A stretch of DNA of 64,000 nucleotides from Ceratodon purpureus (taxonomy: Eukaryota > Streptophyta > Bryopsida > Pseudoditrichales > Ditrichaceae). Position 1 is the stretch's first letter. The number at the start of each line of letters is the position of its first letter. Below are positions 23,301 through 36,356 of the stretch, piece after piece. A program made the position numbers and the translations under genes. The notes under the pieces are model-generated. The model worked only from the letters and a program-made list of their open reading frames with translations. It did no database searches and had not been told where the DNA came from. The stretch lies in the NCBI GenBank assembly GCA_014871385.1, contig CM026432.1:3893271-3957270 (forward strand), read 5' to 3'.

Positions 23301-25300
23301 TAAAAAAATCTTACGTTAGAAGCGCGCTAAAAAAGAAACAAATTTTGGAAAATTGAACGACATGGCTTGTATTTGATGAGCATGCTCTTTGAAGAGTTCT
23401 TGCTAGAGATGCGGTAGAGGGGTCTGTTAATCTAGACATTGCAAACGAGAGTGCAACTGGGTATACAAAGCAAGGGTGCATATGCTTTTCTTAAATATTT
23501 TTGATAATTACATTTAAAAAAAAATAAATTCAAATCAATCATAAAAAATAAAATGAACAAGTAATTATTTTTAACAATTGCATTATTATCATCAATTATA
23601 TATATACTTGCAAACCATATAAAATCATAATGAATTTTGCAACCATTTGTAGAAGAAAATTGTTCTCATAATAGGTAGTTTAAAACAATAAGTTAATATT
23701 TAATAGCCATCTAACTAATTTTTTAAGAAATATAATAAATTGAATTCAAACACCAAAGAAATAATTGAAATTCTTTAAACTAATTAGTTTATCTTTAACC
23801 ATGTTAACAATTATTATTTTTTTTCAACATGAAAAATTCTAAAATCATCAAACTTACAAATTTATTCTGTATTATCAATTGATAGAATTCCTACATACAT
23901 CAAAATTAAACATAATTTATAAACATAATAGTCATGTTTTATTTTTAAACCATGAAACATTTGCTTGAAGATTGCCAACCTTTATTGTAATTAAAACACT
24001 TACAAAAAGTTGTACAATTTTCATGCAATCTTCAAAACATCCAAGAAAATGCCATGTTATTTTGTTATTCATGGGCACAAAACTTGGTAATGAAAAAAAA
24101 CGCCTATAACTCCCAATCCTCTACTACACCAATTGATTGAATGTATACAATCCTTGCATTATCAATGAAAACAACTAATTTGTAGAAAAAGCAGTTACAA
24201 AAGGCAAGAATTCAAAGCTATGATGCATCAACTTTGTCAATTAGACGATCGACGTTGTTGCGTATTTGATTTGGCCAATGCGGGGACTTAAGCCACCCAA
24301 GCTCCATGCCCATTTAAGAGAGGAGAGACAACGATAATTTTATGTCAACAAAAGAAATTCATGTAATCGACGCTTTTAGGCTTTGATTTCGTAAAAAACG
24401 TAGACAAGTGAGGTTGAGAATTATCTCCAAACATGATAATCTTGATATTAAGAAAATCTATTTGCCAATGGTCCCAAGAATGTTTTATGAGATGTCCCTT
24501 ATATTGGTCCACTAAAGCTTAAAATTAACAAAGGAATGTGATATTAGAAGCACTAGAGAGCCTATAGGGGCAATGCCACCAATTTGTAAGTCAATGGTTT
24601 TATTGTAACTAGAAGTGGGTGTGTTATGAGTAGTAAAAAATTGGATGTTGACTTAGATGAATGAATGGCTGGTCAACAATTCTTCATTGACAAGAGTATG
24701 AAAAGAGAGAACCATCAACAAGATGCCTTAGTTTATTGATATTTTTACCATTATGTTCACTTTTAAAAAGATGGTGTTTTGACAAATTTAGTATGAATTT
24801 GAAACACACAAAAATGGTGCATTCTTCAGAAATTTTTGTTTGTATAAACTTTTACACTTTAAAGCCACATGTCATTAAACATGTTATAGACAATACAAAG
24901 ACTCACGTTTACATCCCCATAGTTAACAAGTCTACTTTTGTTGCTCTTTTTACGGGGTTCTCATAATTTGCATCTACTTAACTTCCTTGTATCCATCATT
25001 TCAGTCTAAGGCTTTGGTTTTCGAGTGCACAGAAAAACTGCATTGATTACATTCTATAGAAGAAATTTGGGTCTCAAAGGGGTCTTGTAAGACAATCTGT
25101 GTTTGGCTGTCCAATTACCCTCTTCATAAGGCCCATTGGTGCATGTTGCTGATTGACAGCGTCAGAAGCCGCAATGCTGGCAGTATTGGTAGCGTTAATA
25201 ACGTTGATTGGCTAAACCCCCTACTGGACCCACAAAACTACACTGTTGTTAGCCAAATAGCACCATTGGTCCCAACGTCAAAAACCCACGGTTTGGGTCA
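17381..25300. other. ~7.9 kb AT-rich region without genes
   Basis: A/T-rich throughout with no convincing coding region on either strand. It contains (TA)n at 18657-18677, a T run at 19085-19107, (AT)n at 21156-21170, and a small GC-rich island at 22225-22395. I see no transposon ends. Confidence 0.6.
22225..22395. other. GC-rich island in AT-rich DNA with internal repetition
   Basis: AGCCGGCGAT occurs twice, near 22260 and 22385. CAATCCAG and AACAGAAAC also recur, so the island looks like two diverged copies of a ~90 bp unit. Its composition is sharply different from both flanks, suggesting inserted or foreign sequence. It has no open frame of note. Confidence 0.45.
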
Positions 25301-28300
25301 AAATTTCAGCACGTGAGAAAACCTAAGGCTCCTTCAAGACCCCATATTTCACCTAATGATTCTAACATGAAAGTTTTTAAATGGTTTAGATTATCAATTG
25401 GATTGCTATAAAAATTAAATTAGATTGAAGTATGTATGTTTCAAATAAGGATTTAGATCCTTGTAATGTAAATAACATTGTCATTGAATGAAAATACTTT
25501 CCACAAAAGTTTCAATAAATAGATGGTTTGTATTACATTTAGATATCACATATTATTCAAAAAAAGAGAAGATGTGTATATTTACCAATTATTTTATCAA
25601 ATGTATCATTCCAAAAAAGAAAATAAAAACATCATCAATCAAGTTTAGAAATTTAAATAAAACAATAAAGTTGGAAGTGTTGAAATACTTTACTCACACA
25701 AACATGAAATATGGAATAAAGAAGATTCAACAACATACCAATAGTATTTCAAAAAACTGTAAAAACAATAAGTCATTTGTATATAATATACATTGAATAT
25801 TAGTTTTACCATATATTCTAGGCGTATCCTACATTTCAAAGGTGGCATACAACTATACCCTACATCTGCCAATTTTTGAATTATAACAAGATAAGACATG
25901 TACCCTAGTCAAGCATCATCACACAAGTACCACCAACATTTCTACGCCATTACGACACATGTCGAACGGCTCTACTCCACCATATAAAACACCAAATGAT
26001 TGAAGTAATTTTTAGACCTTTCTTAAACCGACCCATTCATAGTACCAATCTTTACACTTACTTTGTACAACACCCCCAATTTTCAAACAAAAAAGGAACC
26101 AACAAGGGTCATGCAACAATGTACCCTACAACCACTTTTTCCCCTCAAAACCTCCATCCTCATCTACCTCTGCAGTAGCAATCCTAGCTGCAGCTCCTAC
26201 CACGTTCCTGCAAATTGAACTCCGTGTTTTTGCCTAGAGAAGTGCGAATTCAGGACACCGGAAATGTCCAAATAATGCAAAGGCAGCCTTTATCATACAC
26301 TCCAAATCAAACACTAGAAGTGTTCCTCCACCTTCCTAGCAAAGGAAGACAAAGGGGGTTGGGCCGCCTCGGTTGCAGCTCCAGCTGCAGCTGCAGCTCC
26401 GAGTCGTCGTCATGATCTTTGCAGATGGACTCTGTTTCCACTAACTTTCACCCCCAGTTTCTAGGCTAATTTAATGACCGTTGCCACCACCGTCCAGCGC
26501 CATGGCCGGCGCATGTGATTCGAATCACATCACAGGCGGGCCGAAGCTGCGAGTGTTTCCAGACTCCAGCTTATCCGAGGAATCAGCTTTTTAATGTTCC
26601 TGTGCAAAAGCTCGGTTTCTGGTGATATATGCTGATGCTCGGTTCCCTGGTCCGGTGGGCCTGGGCTGTGCCTGCCATGCCAGCCTGCGAGCCAAACAGC
26701 TCAAGCAAGTTTCCTTCCGCTTGAAAAGGGATGCTGCCAGGACTTTCTCTAGAGTTTCGAGTCTTTCGACTCTCTCTCGTTGCCTTCTTCCTGTGTCCCG
26801 TGCTGGCAGCCATGTACGCTTACTGTATGCCGATCACTGTGCCACATGTCCCCCTCCGGCACGGCCGTTTTCGCCCAAAGTATTCAATCACTCCATGTCA
26901 TTGCCACTAACCACCACAAAATCATGGCCTCGTCAGATAATAACTGGAAGCATGATTTGTGTTTATTTCCTTTTTTTTTCATTGGAAGCGGGAACGTAGC
27001 TTTATCGAGACTTTTTCCAGGGAATGAAATGAGAAAATGAGGGAAGAAGAGGCGCTTGATCTGCATCACTTGCAGGGATGATTCCGTTTTTTCCCACCCA
27101 CCCACCTGAGTTAACTTGGCGTTTCAGCTTTGAAGACTGCACTTTGGTCTGTTGGGGAGGATAAACAAATCAGTTCAACCAGTTCTGCCAATTTCTTCTT
27201 CATGAAGAGTGCAGTGGTCACCTACTTCAGAGATGCTTTGTTGCAGTGGGCTGGACGCCAGGCTTGGATCCAGTTGTTAAGTTATTAGATAGGTAGCAGA
27301 ATTGGAACAAGTCTTTGAGGCGTGGGTGCATGTGTCTGGAAGAAATAATTCACTGAAAAATGTAAGGGCCCGGTGATGAAAGCAACCCAGTGTGATTACT
27401 TTTTCCTTGGCTTGAGGTGGTAGTACTTGAAACTTTCTAACCCATCTTGCTGCTTACAAGTGCCATGGTCTTGTCTGTATTCCTTTGTCATGGCATTGAC
27501 AATTACGCAAGGTGCGCATGCTTCTGTGGAGCAACATGTTTGGTTCTGAATCATTAGATGTTCTTAGTACATACATCAAATTATAAAATAAACATGTTGC
27601 GCTGGATGGAGTGCCGAGTACCCCGCTAATTGGTATCACAACTTCTCTTAATCTTCCCCTCCCCCGGGGTTCCAAAAGCTCAACATAATAAAGGGGGCAG
27701 TGTAGGAAATATTAAATTGCTTTTACCACCACCTTCGACAAAGTACATGTGGCCTATCCAAGCTGCTACTGGGGCCGTGGCTGGTAACAGTGATGCATTA
27801 GTTGGAGTGAGGTCTCTTGACAATTGGTGACCTTGTCATCTTGTCCCCTTGAGCGATAGGACTTTGACATCACACCCAGTCAATTGATAGGAAAAAAGGG
27901 ACAATCACTTGAAGAATGTGTAGCAATAACCAAAGTCATGCCAGAGGCGCTATAGTAACTTATACTTGCATACTTGTTGCATGCTCATGATTGAAGTGGA
28001 GTCCATTCCGAGTGGCAATAACTGAACAACATGAAGTACTTGAGTTTCAACACACTGATAACTAATGACAAAGGAGCCCATCACTGTAGTTCTTGCTTCC
28101 CATACCCAGAATACCACCACCTTTACATTCAAGGAAAAAACAGAATCCCCCTCTTCTTTACCCACATGAGTAAGACATGATGCCAGCTCAGCTGGGGCCG
28201 CGCGGGCCGGGAGAGGTAGACATGAAGCATGACCTTGAAAGAAAGCCTCAACCCACACTCATGACCCACTAGCCATGACAATATTGAGGTGGTTCATGGA

Positions 28301-28901
28301 ATGAATGATGAACCACCTTCCCCCAAGGCCCATTGAAAGAAATGCGCGCAAAGAAAGAAAAGCCTGGGAGGAGGTTGAGTTGGGTGGTTGGTTGTTGGTT
28401 GGGCATCATGTTGGTTGTGGTTTTTTCAGTTGGTTTGGTTGCACGGTTTCAGGGGGTGGGAAAAGAAACACCCCAACCAAAACCCAACCAGCCCAAAGCA
28501 TGGGGGATGGAAACTATCAAGATTTCCCCATCTAACCACCAAATCTCATCACTGAGGATGCATGCATGCAGCCACTGTGAATTGGAATTTGGGGGCACTC
28601 CGCAAGTACGTAAGAAAATTCATTTTCTGCTCATACTATTCCAGTGACAATTTAGTAGGGTGTAGCCTGGCATAGATCCAAAGGCAGCTTTCCCAGTCCG
28701 CCATACCGGGCGAAAGGCCGGGCGCCCCGCATCGTTGCCAGGGATCGGTTCCCACTGCGCATCAGAAGGCGACGGATGAGTGAGTTTCACATTCACACGA
28801 TCCTCGACCCTCTTAAATATATCATAAAACAAAACCAACCAACTAAAATAACCATAACTGAAATACACAACTCATACACATGACCAGAAACTAAAAAAAC
28901 A

Positions 28902-28904
<3 letters not shown>
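25301..28904. other. Intergenic DNA, no supported gene
   Basis: Short frames occur on both strands (for example plus 26622-26999 and minus 27950-28258) without motifs or splice logic. The stretch 26200-27100 is moderately GC-rich and could include a missed exon. Confidence 0.4.

Positions 28905-28999
<95 letters not shown>
28905..28999. repeat. (AT)n microsatellite, about 47 units
   Basis: An uninterrupted alternating AT run of 95 bp. It is self-complementary and can form a cruciform. Confidence 0.95.
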
Positions 29000-29000
<1 letters not shown>

Positions 29001-30504
29001 TATATAACTAACACACACATCACTGTAAACTAAAAAAGCAACACAACTGGTCAGTGTGTAACTCCATCATCAATGATTAAAAATATATTATCAGGTGGCG
29101 CTGGATTTCGAAGGCTCATTCATTATCCAATAATTTCGGTTCAAAATACTCAGAATATTGGTTGAAAAAACTGTCCTGGGAGAGAGTCCTAGTTTGCAGA
29201 GCCAATTTGTTTTTATGTGGGCGGCACCTTCTTCGACGGGGCTGAGGCGGAATAGTAAAGGCTAGGCATCGGCTGGCATCGCAGACTAGGTGGAGGGGCC
29301 TCTGCCTTCCCTGAAACGCTAGTACAAATTTGTACAAGCTCATGAATTTACTGAATTGTCGTCCAGTGGGGCAAGCCAAGCCAAGCCAAGCCCAGCCCAA
29401 CCAAAGCTCCAAAGTGAGAGACTCCTTCCAGTGGGGGGGGTGCGTAAGGAACGCAGTGTCAGAGATTCTGGAGCTGAAGTGGCAATATTGATTGTTTATT
29501 AATAATCAACCCTCACGAGTCGAGTTAAGGTTAGTCAGACCCTCCGAATGCCGGCATCACGGGGCTGTCCTTTTTCTGGCATGCGACGAGAGAAAACGAG
29601 GGGATAACATATCATGCAGCCTGACTGACCAGTGACGCTGAGTGATGATAATGAGGCGGCCTTGCAGCTAGCGAACCGAAACAAAAACCAACGCCTCTGG
29701 GTCTAGCCTGGACACCATCAAGCTCCCTAAGTTACTCAGTAAGTTGTGTAGCTCAGAAGGATCACATGCGTAGCTAGTGGGTCTCTCACACAGACAGGCA
29801 CCAGAAGGAGCAGGCACCAGAAGCAGCAGACAGACACCAGACAGACCACAACAAGATGATGTCCAATTCATCTTAGAGCCAGCAATTCGATTCACACGCA
29901 ACGACCAGCTCCAGATCATGATGGTTTCGGTTTAGCGGTGTACTCTAGTCAGAGACGAGAATTCAGTATGAGAGCCATGAGTTCGCTTGTGAAATCTTAA
30001 AACTTTTGTCTGGAGAGCCTGGATTTCGATTGCCGGAGTCTGAGTTGGAGTTCACAAAGTGGTTGGGTAGTGGAGAGGTGTAGTGTTGAAGGTGGTGGTT
30101 TTTTTTTGGTTTTCTTGCGGAGTTGGTTTCTTTGCTTTCACGTGTACATGTGAGTGGGTGTAATTCGTGGCTGGGGGTGTGAGTACGTTCAACCTACCTC
30201 TCCTTTTGGCGTTAGTACCTGCTTTTTTGGCGATTGATAGCAAGGAAGTGCCAAGATCTTCTGCTTTAGTTATCCGGGAATTGGAAGGACGAGGAGTCGG
30301 TTCTTGCCTCGTGGTCGTCCATCACGACGGTTTGGCGCATCCGGGTCGTGAATTGTGTGAGGGGAGAGGAACGTACCGTCGGTTGTTGTTCACGAGGCGT
30401 ATTTGGGGCGCTTGCTGTGGAGGAGAGTAGCGTGGAAGAAGTTCATTGGGATTGTTGGCTTGGGATTTGAATTGGAGGAGGCGAAGGGATTGGCATTAGG
30501 CTCA
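29000..30504. other. Intergenic, upstream and 5' leader of the RING ligase gene
   Basis: A small CCAAG repeat lies at 29374-29400. The segment from about 30000 to 30504 is probably promoter and 5' UTR of the plus-strand RING gene; it contains several upstream ATG codons. The exact transcription start cannot be placed. Confidence 0.4.
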
Positions 30505-32020
30505 ATGGCAGTGCAATCGCAGTATCCGTCGAACGTCATTCTTGCGGACAATCATAGCAACAGGTCTTGCTTTACTCTTCTCGGATTCATCGTCTTCCAG
30601 TGATGATTGGTGTTCTTGCAGCTCTTCGTCGTCGTGCTTTTGCTTTGAATACTGGAGACCGGGGAAGCTGATATTATGTGGTTTTAATTGGAGCAGGAAT
30701 ACTAGAGTGAATGAAGATCGCAGCTTCATGACCGCGGGGCTTAATCCCAACTCGTTTCTCGGGAAGTTTCAGAATCCGTCTACTATGATGCAGGCGGGGG
30801 TGAATCAATACCATCTTTTCAATCAATGTGAGTAGCCGTCTCCAATACTTGTCGTTACACTTTTTCACAATTGATATCGAATTGATTTTTTTTTGAGGTC
30901 ACCGATTCATGTTCAGTCATTGACGGGGTTCATTCAAATTATGTTGGCAGTGGCGGGTGGACGCCCTTACACACCCCAGATTGACGCATCGCTCCTGAAC
31001 ACCGCTGGGGAGAAGCAAATTGCTGGCAATCTTCTTGGTGGCTCCCGGAAACGGTCTCGCGAAGCCGATGACCTTCGCACTCAATGGCAGCAACAACAGC
31101 AGCAGCAACAGCCACAACAACAACTTCTGGTGAACGTATCTGACTTCCAGAACCCAGGATCTGTGGTGAACCCACAATCAACCGGCGTGTCGACGGGATT
31201 GCGCCTCACTTTCGAGGACGATCGGCTGCGTTCGACATCTCCTGTGTCCACGAGTGGACGTGTCGGAGATACAACCAAGAACTTGGTCTCCAACATGGCG
31301 GAGAACCTCGGGTCGCATTTGCAGCAGGAGAGGGATGAGATTGAGCAGATTTTGAAAATTCAGGTAATTGAGAGTGAGCTCAAATCAGTTCGTTCAATTC
31401 GTGATTCAATAGCCCTAACTTCAGGAATTAAAACTAATTCAGACTTCCGGTTGAATTGTTCGCAGAATGAGCAGTTAAAGAATTTCTTAGATGAGAAGAG
31501 GCAACGGCATTCGCGTCAACTCATCGCCGCCGCGGAGGAAGGATTCTCCCGTCGCTTACGAGAGAAGGACTTGGAAATGGAGAAAGTGAAGCGCCAGAAC
31601 CAGGAACTCATGGAGCGGTTCACCCAGCTGAACGCGGAGTCCCACCACTGGCAAACGAAGCTGCGCAACACGGAGACCATGGTGAACATCCTCCGATCCA
31701 ACTTACAGCAGGCCCAGCAGCAGCAGCAAGCGTACCCACTCAGCCGCGAGCAGAGCAAGGAAGGCTGCGGGGACAGTGAGGCCGATGACTGCGCATCTTC
31801 CTACGTCGACGACCGCAACGACGCGCATATCCGCACATTCAATGAGAACAAGGAGCTTCGTGAGCAGCGCACTTGCCGTGTCTGCCGATGTAACGACGTA
31901 TCCATGCTTCTCCTCCCATGCCGGCATCTGTGCCTGTGCCAGGACTGCGAGGGCCAGCTCAACGCTTGCCCACTTTGCCGAACTCGCAAGAATGCTAGCG
32001 TCCAAGTGTACATGTCATGA
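30505..32020 (+). CDS. BOI/BRG-type RING-finger E3 ubiquitin ligase
   Basis: Exons 30505-30563, 30697-30827, 30951-31363 and 31466-32020 join in phase to 385 residues. The N-terminus MAVQSQYPSNVILADN matches the conserved start of this family. A poly-Gln tract lies in the middle, followed by a coiled-coil region (EKRQRHSRQLIAAAEEG onward) typical of BOI-related proteins. The C-terminal C3HC4 RING begins about residue 338 (CRVC ... LLPCRHLCLCQDC ... CPLC). Family members transfer ubiquitin and are linked to pathogen and stress responses, cell-death control and gibberellin signalling in Arabidopsis; the specific target here is unknown. The third intron (31364-31465) is 102 bp, in frame and free of stops, so a retained form would add 34 residues. 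Confidence 0.85.
31087..31125 (+). repeat. CAG/CAA repeat encoding poly-Gln in the RING ligase
   Basis: A CAACAACAGCAGCAG run encodes about 12 glutamines with one proline. Such tracts vary in length between strains. Confidence 0.8.
31364..31465 (+). other. In-frame, stop-free third intron of the RING ligase gene
   Basis: The donor is ATTCAG^GTAATT and the acceptor TTGTTCGCAG^AATGAG. The length of 102 bp is divisible by three and no stop occurs in the exon frame. Removing it restores the continuous coiled coil seen in relatives; retaining it would insert 34 residues. Confidence 0.65.
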
Positions 32021-35000
32021 CTTCATGATCTCGAACATCACCAAAAATTGTAGAAAAATCATCTTCTCATCATCGAGTGGGTCTACTAGGGCACCCAAAA
32101 TATCATCAACCCGATTCCAATATCAATTCATATACCGGAGTTGGAAGATCAGAATCAATCAACTCAACTCACGCCAGTGATCGACATAGACATAAAATTA
32201 GGGTTTTATTTTTTTGTTCCTATCCAACTTTTGAAAACGTTTTAGGGTTCCAGTTGCATGCACAGAGTTGAAGTCTGATCTTTGGTGCATGTCAAGGTTT
32301 TTGCACTTTTGAGTTAATCTGTACATGCACTCAAATTTTTTTGGCAGGTTTAGGAGAGATCGATCATCACCTTTTTTGTGATTCTAGGTTTAAGCGATGC
32401 ATTTTAGCTTCAGATGTCGAATGCCAATTGTAACAATATTATTGAAGTTGGTGTCTTCCATCCAACGTTCGACACATTATGAATACCATGATCTTTGAAG
32501 TGAATTTCAATTTTTGCCTCGGTGATTGTGATGCTTTTTTTCCTTGTTTGTCTGTACTCACCTCGAGGTGGTTCACAGGATGCACAAATTGTAATTACAC
32601 TTGGTTGGAGAGTACACACGGGTTGGAGGGCAACGCTTTTAGTGTTTGGGGTGTACGGGGGGGATTACGAGGAAGAACACACACACATCCACTGTGTAAG
32701 TAGAATTCAAACATCTTGTGTTCATTACTATATTCATCTTGAGACGGCACGCTGCACATGGGAGTAGCCTTTCACATCAGTTTCATTACTCCTGGTAGTT
32801 GATGTCCATTCAATATGTACACTCACAAGCGTGTGGGGTCATTTGAAGGCCGTTGGAGGGCAATGTAGCCATGTCCTCATTCACCTTGGTGCCCTAATCT
32901 AGCGGTTGTCAGCTCCATCACCTACTCCTGCCCCATGCTGTAAGTTGATGGTATCAACACCACCTTGGGACTTGCAGTGATGTTGGTTGCTCCAGTGCTG
33001 TAGAGGATATCCTTGCCAAGGGAGCCGGGTCTGTTTCCTCAGGTACAGTACGCTACTCTAGAGTGGTAGAGATCTAGATTTGTTGAAGATATTTGGAGTG
33101 TGGGGGTGGGTCAACTTGATGATACACTCCTTTGTGGAGTGAAGGAGTAGATCTGGCTTCCTCGTGGTCTAAATTTACACCATGTAACTTGCAGGTAGGA
33201 GGAGTCAAGCCCAAACTGGGAGACTTGCACTTGTTGATTTGTTGTCTGCAGTACGCATGACACTGGCACCGGATCCACTCCGGATTCTCATCAGCTCTGG
33301 TCCTGCAGGAAGGCCATGTAGTAAGGTGTTGGTCAGACCATGACGGTGGTCAGGACAGCGACCTTTGCTTAGCCCCAATTATGGCCCATAACCGTAACGT
33401 GTAAAAAACACCTGCAGAAAAATGCAAGAAGAATTTTTCAATCAAAATATCTGGATTCTGGAAAGAAGAAAAAAAAACCGAGTGAATGACCCAGACCAGC
33501 TGCAATCACTTTCAGTTGCGGTCATTGTTCTCCCCCGGTTCTGTAGACTTGTTCACAGGGGCAGTCAGTGTGCCAATTATTGTACAGGCCTTGACTGATG
33601 CGGACAACTTCATGGCAGCCTTGTCCCATAGCAAGTGGAGATCATCTGCTTCGTATCTGCCACCGGTACTACTCTTCCGGCCCCGCATGTGCTGATCGTG
33701 ATGAAGTGCATTTTGACAAGACCACACTGAAAGCTTGGGAATACCGGCTCAGAGTTGGGAAGTTATTGGAGCACTCTGCACTAGTCTGCCTGCCATGGCA
33801 GCACCGGATTGCCACTCTGCAAAGCTATGCATACGTTCACCAACTTATAACTTCTACCACCAGGCTTGCAATTGCAGCTGCAGCTCTCGAGTAGCTCAAA
33901 GCCCTGTGCAATCTGTTACAAAACACGGGATCCAAGATGATGAAGCAAACAACCACCCTGTTCATAATCCCGTTTACCTTCCCGTTAATCATATTTAGCA
34001 TATCCAGTTAAACTATTCACAGACAGTAACTAATTTTATGAGACCATCTCATTGTTGCTTCAGTGTCATGCTCAAATATATCATTCCCAGATTCGCTAAG
34101 CACGATGAAGTGAATGGTGGGAGCCAGGGAATTGCTCCATGGGAATCTGCATCTTCTTCCCATTGTAAACAGGGTGCAATTATAATTGTTAAGTGTTATT
34201 TGGAGTCTCACGCAAGTGTGTGTATCACCCACGTCATTGGCATGGCTGTAGCCACTTGGGTGCTGTGTCTCTCTGGAGTTTGTTGTTCTAGAATGATTCC
34301 TGGAGTCAATACAAGTTCCTTGATTACCTTACCTGGACTGAGCGTAAAAAAGAATGCTACGTTTCCTTGTGCTTCTAGAACACAGATTAGCTTATACTAG
34401 AGAGGATTCCAATGTTTCCTCGGCACATGGATTCTACCACCGCTATAAAGAATACACGTCCTGCATGATTTTTTTGGAGATCTCTGAGGAATTTTCATTT
34501 GCAAGCAAGGTAGAGGCATCCTACGTAGTTGTAGCCTGAACCTGCATTTTCAACTAAACCCTCACCTGTGACTTCATCTCTTTCATCATCTCATTTTTAT
34601 GTATGATTGGAATACGTATTTTAATGCAAAAAATGTTTTGTTCACTTGATAGGAACACATGTTTCGATGTAAGAATCTCAAGTTATTTGTCCACTTTTTT
34701 TTTAGGGGTTAAGAAATTTTCTCATCCTTTGATCACAGTATTTTGTATAATATTGATTTATTGAAAGAAATAATTGTTAAGATGAAATTACCAATGAATA
34801 TTTACCATTGAAATAAATGGTAAAAAATTGTTAAGATGAAATTTCAATCATGTTAAAAGTAATTTTGGCCAATGAGACAACTCGAAGCTCCTTTGAGAGC
34901 CAAAGTAAAATTATTAAAATTGAGTTTTTTTTATCTAAAACAAATTAATTCACTGGAGTTAAGTGAACATTATTATTTTTGGTGGGTTTTTTTTCCTTTT

Positions 35001-35070
35001 TAATAAAATGTGCTTAGTAGCTTCATAGTTGCGTATTTAGATATGAGTGTGTCTACAGGACATGGGCCGG
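32021..35070. other. Intergenic, 3' region of RING gene then unassigned DNA
   Basis: The first few hundred bases are probably 3' UTR. From about 32700 to 34560 the DNA is of mixed composition with several short frames (for example plus 33598-33894), none recognisable. From 34600 it becomes AT-rich, with a short duplicated AATTGTTAAGATGAAAT motif near 34770-34850. Confidence 0.4.
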
Positions 35071-35950
35071 GTCAAATTTGGCCTTATAAAAGCTATTCAA
35101 ATTTAAATGAGTCTTTTCAGTAGATGATGCTTGTGTTGCACTTCAATGTGATCTCAATAATATTTAATTCTTTTATAAGAACATATGAGTCCATTCCATA
35201 TTGTAAACATAAGTAGAAAAAATATATGTATTATATTTTTGAATACATAGAAAAAGGTTGGATCATAAAAACAGACTTGAAGTTTCACATACACTTTCAG
35301 TAAAACGTGCTTGTTAATGATGGATTTAGTTTTTTTTCATCATATGGATTTCTTCCTAGTGTATATAAAGTGTTTCAAATATATTTGTTTGATTCTCAAA
35401 GAACCTAGAGCTATTGTCAATTCTGTATTTTTCATGAAAAATATGTTTTATTGATAAGTACCAATAATTCCTGTATACTTCTACAAATGTTTATTCCTTT
35501 ATTTTTCTATATCAAAACAAGAAAAAAAAAATTTCAAACATATTCAACATTAAATTCTAAATTTCTACAGCTACATTTGAGGATAGTTGAGAAGGTAGGG
35601 ATCCACATCTTGTTTTTAATTCATATTTGGCTTGTTGTACAAAACAATTTCACTGTTGTAATATTAAGGGCATATGGTTGGTTGAGTAAAGGGTGGGTCC
35701 TATGGGGACTCAACAGTGTCAACAATATGTACATTATAAGTTGAATTAGTCATCTTGAAAGTGTTAAAATTGAAACTCAAGATAAACTTGACTTCGACAT
35801 AGGTTTAACTTTAGTTCTATTTTTAGTTATCTCGAACTTCCAAAATTAGTTTGAAAATTAGGACTATATATTGAGTACACACAATCTAGATTGTCATCTT
35901 TTTTATTTGAAGACTATTGTTTCAAATATATTGTCATCGTCATACATCAG

Positions 35951-36110
35951 GTAAAATTTAAGGTTTGTTGCTGATTCTTTTGATTACTTTCCGTGTTTTA
36001 TTTTCATTTTTGAGTGATGTCAATACAACACTACAAGTTGAATTCACTTGAATTTTGAAGCTTAAGGCCGATTTTTAACATATGCATCAATTTTTCACAC
36101 TTGTGTTCAG
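35951..36110 (+). other. Probable 5' UTR intron, small membrane protein copy 1
   Basis: Donor CATCAG^GTAAAATTT and acceptor CTTGTGTTCAG^AAACC enclose 160 bp. The same sites occur in copy 2 at 40508-40667. No transcript evidence is available. Confidence 0.4.
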
Positions 36111-36128
36111 AAACCGAATAGGTACACA

Positions 36129-36356
36129 ATGTCAGACGGAACAATTCATCCAATGGTTGAGGGAGGCATGTTAATATGTAGCATTAGCGTTGCCTGTCTT
36201 TTCATCAAAAAGGGTGTAGAAACCATCATACCTCAGTTACAATGTGAGCACAAAAGGACCAAGGAAAGAGATGTGGATAAAATATTGGTTGGAGCAGCTT
36301 GCATAGGCGCGGGCATAACTGGCCTAGGAATGGGAATTAAAATTTTGAAGGGATGA
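36129..36356 (+). CDS. Small Gly-rich putative membrane protein, copy 1
   Basis: The 75-residue product starts MSDGTIHPMVEGG. A hydrophobic segment at about residues 13-27 (GGMLICSISVACLFI) is followed by a charged loop (QLQCEHKRTKERDVDK) and a second, glycine-spaced hydrophobic segment at about 51-71 (ILVGAACIGAGITGLGMG). I do not recognise a family. A probable 5' UTR intron (CATCAG^GTAAAA at 35951 to GTTCAG^AAACC, ending at 36110) sits 18 bases before the ATG. A paralogue lies 4,557 bp downstream at 40686. Changes between the two in the last third are mostly conservative and keep the glycine spacing, which supports a real protein. Function is unknown; a small two-pass membrane protein is inferred. 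Confidence 0.5.
   Translation: MSDGTIHPMVEGGMLICSISVACLFIKKGVETIIPQLQCEHKRTKERDVDKILVGAACIGAGITGLGMGIKILKG

Noticed and set aside
27620-27700. PBS-like TTGGTATCAC and purine-rich AAAGGGGG followed by TG, suggesting a tiny TRIM retrotransposon
   Set aside because: No matching long terminal repeats could be found on the two sides, so the resemblance is probably chance.
28288-28317. 10 bp hairpin GGTGGTTCAT/ATGAACCACC
   Set aside because: Too short to support a function, not next to a gene end and without a T run.
35451-35744. 97-codon frame shared by both duplication copies (also 39906-40301)
   Set aside because: It lies upstream of the inferred leader intron, lacks a conserved start between copies, and its conservation is explained by the homogenised tract.
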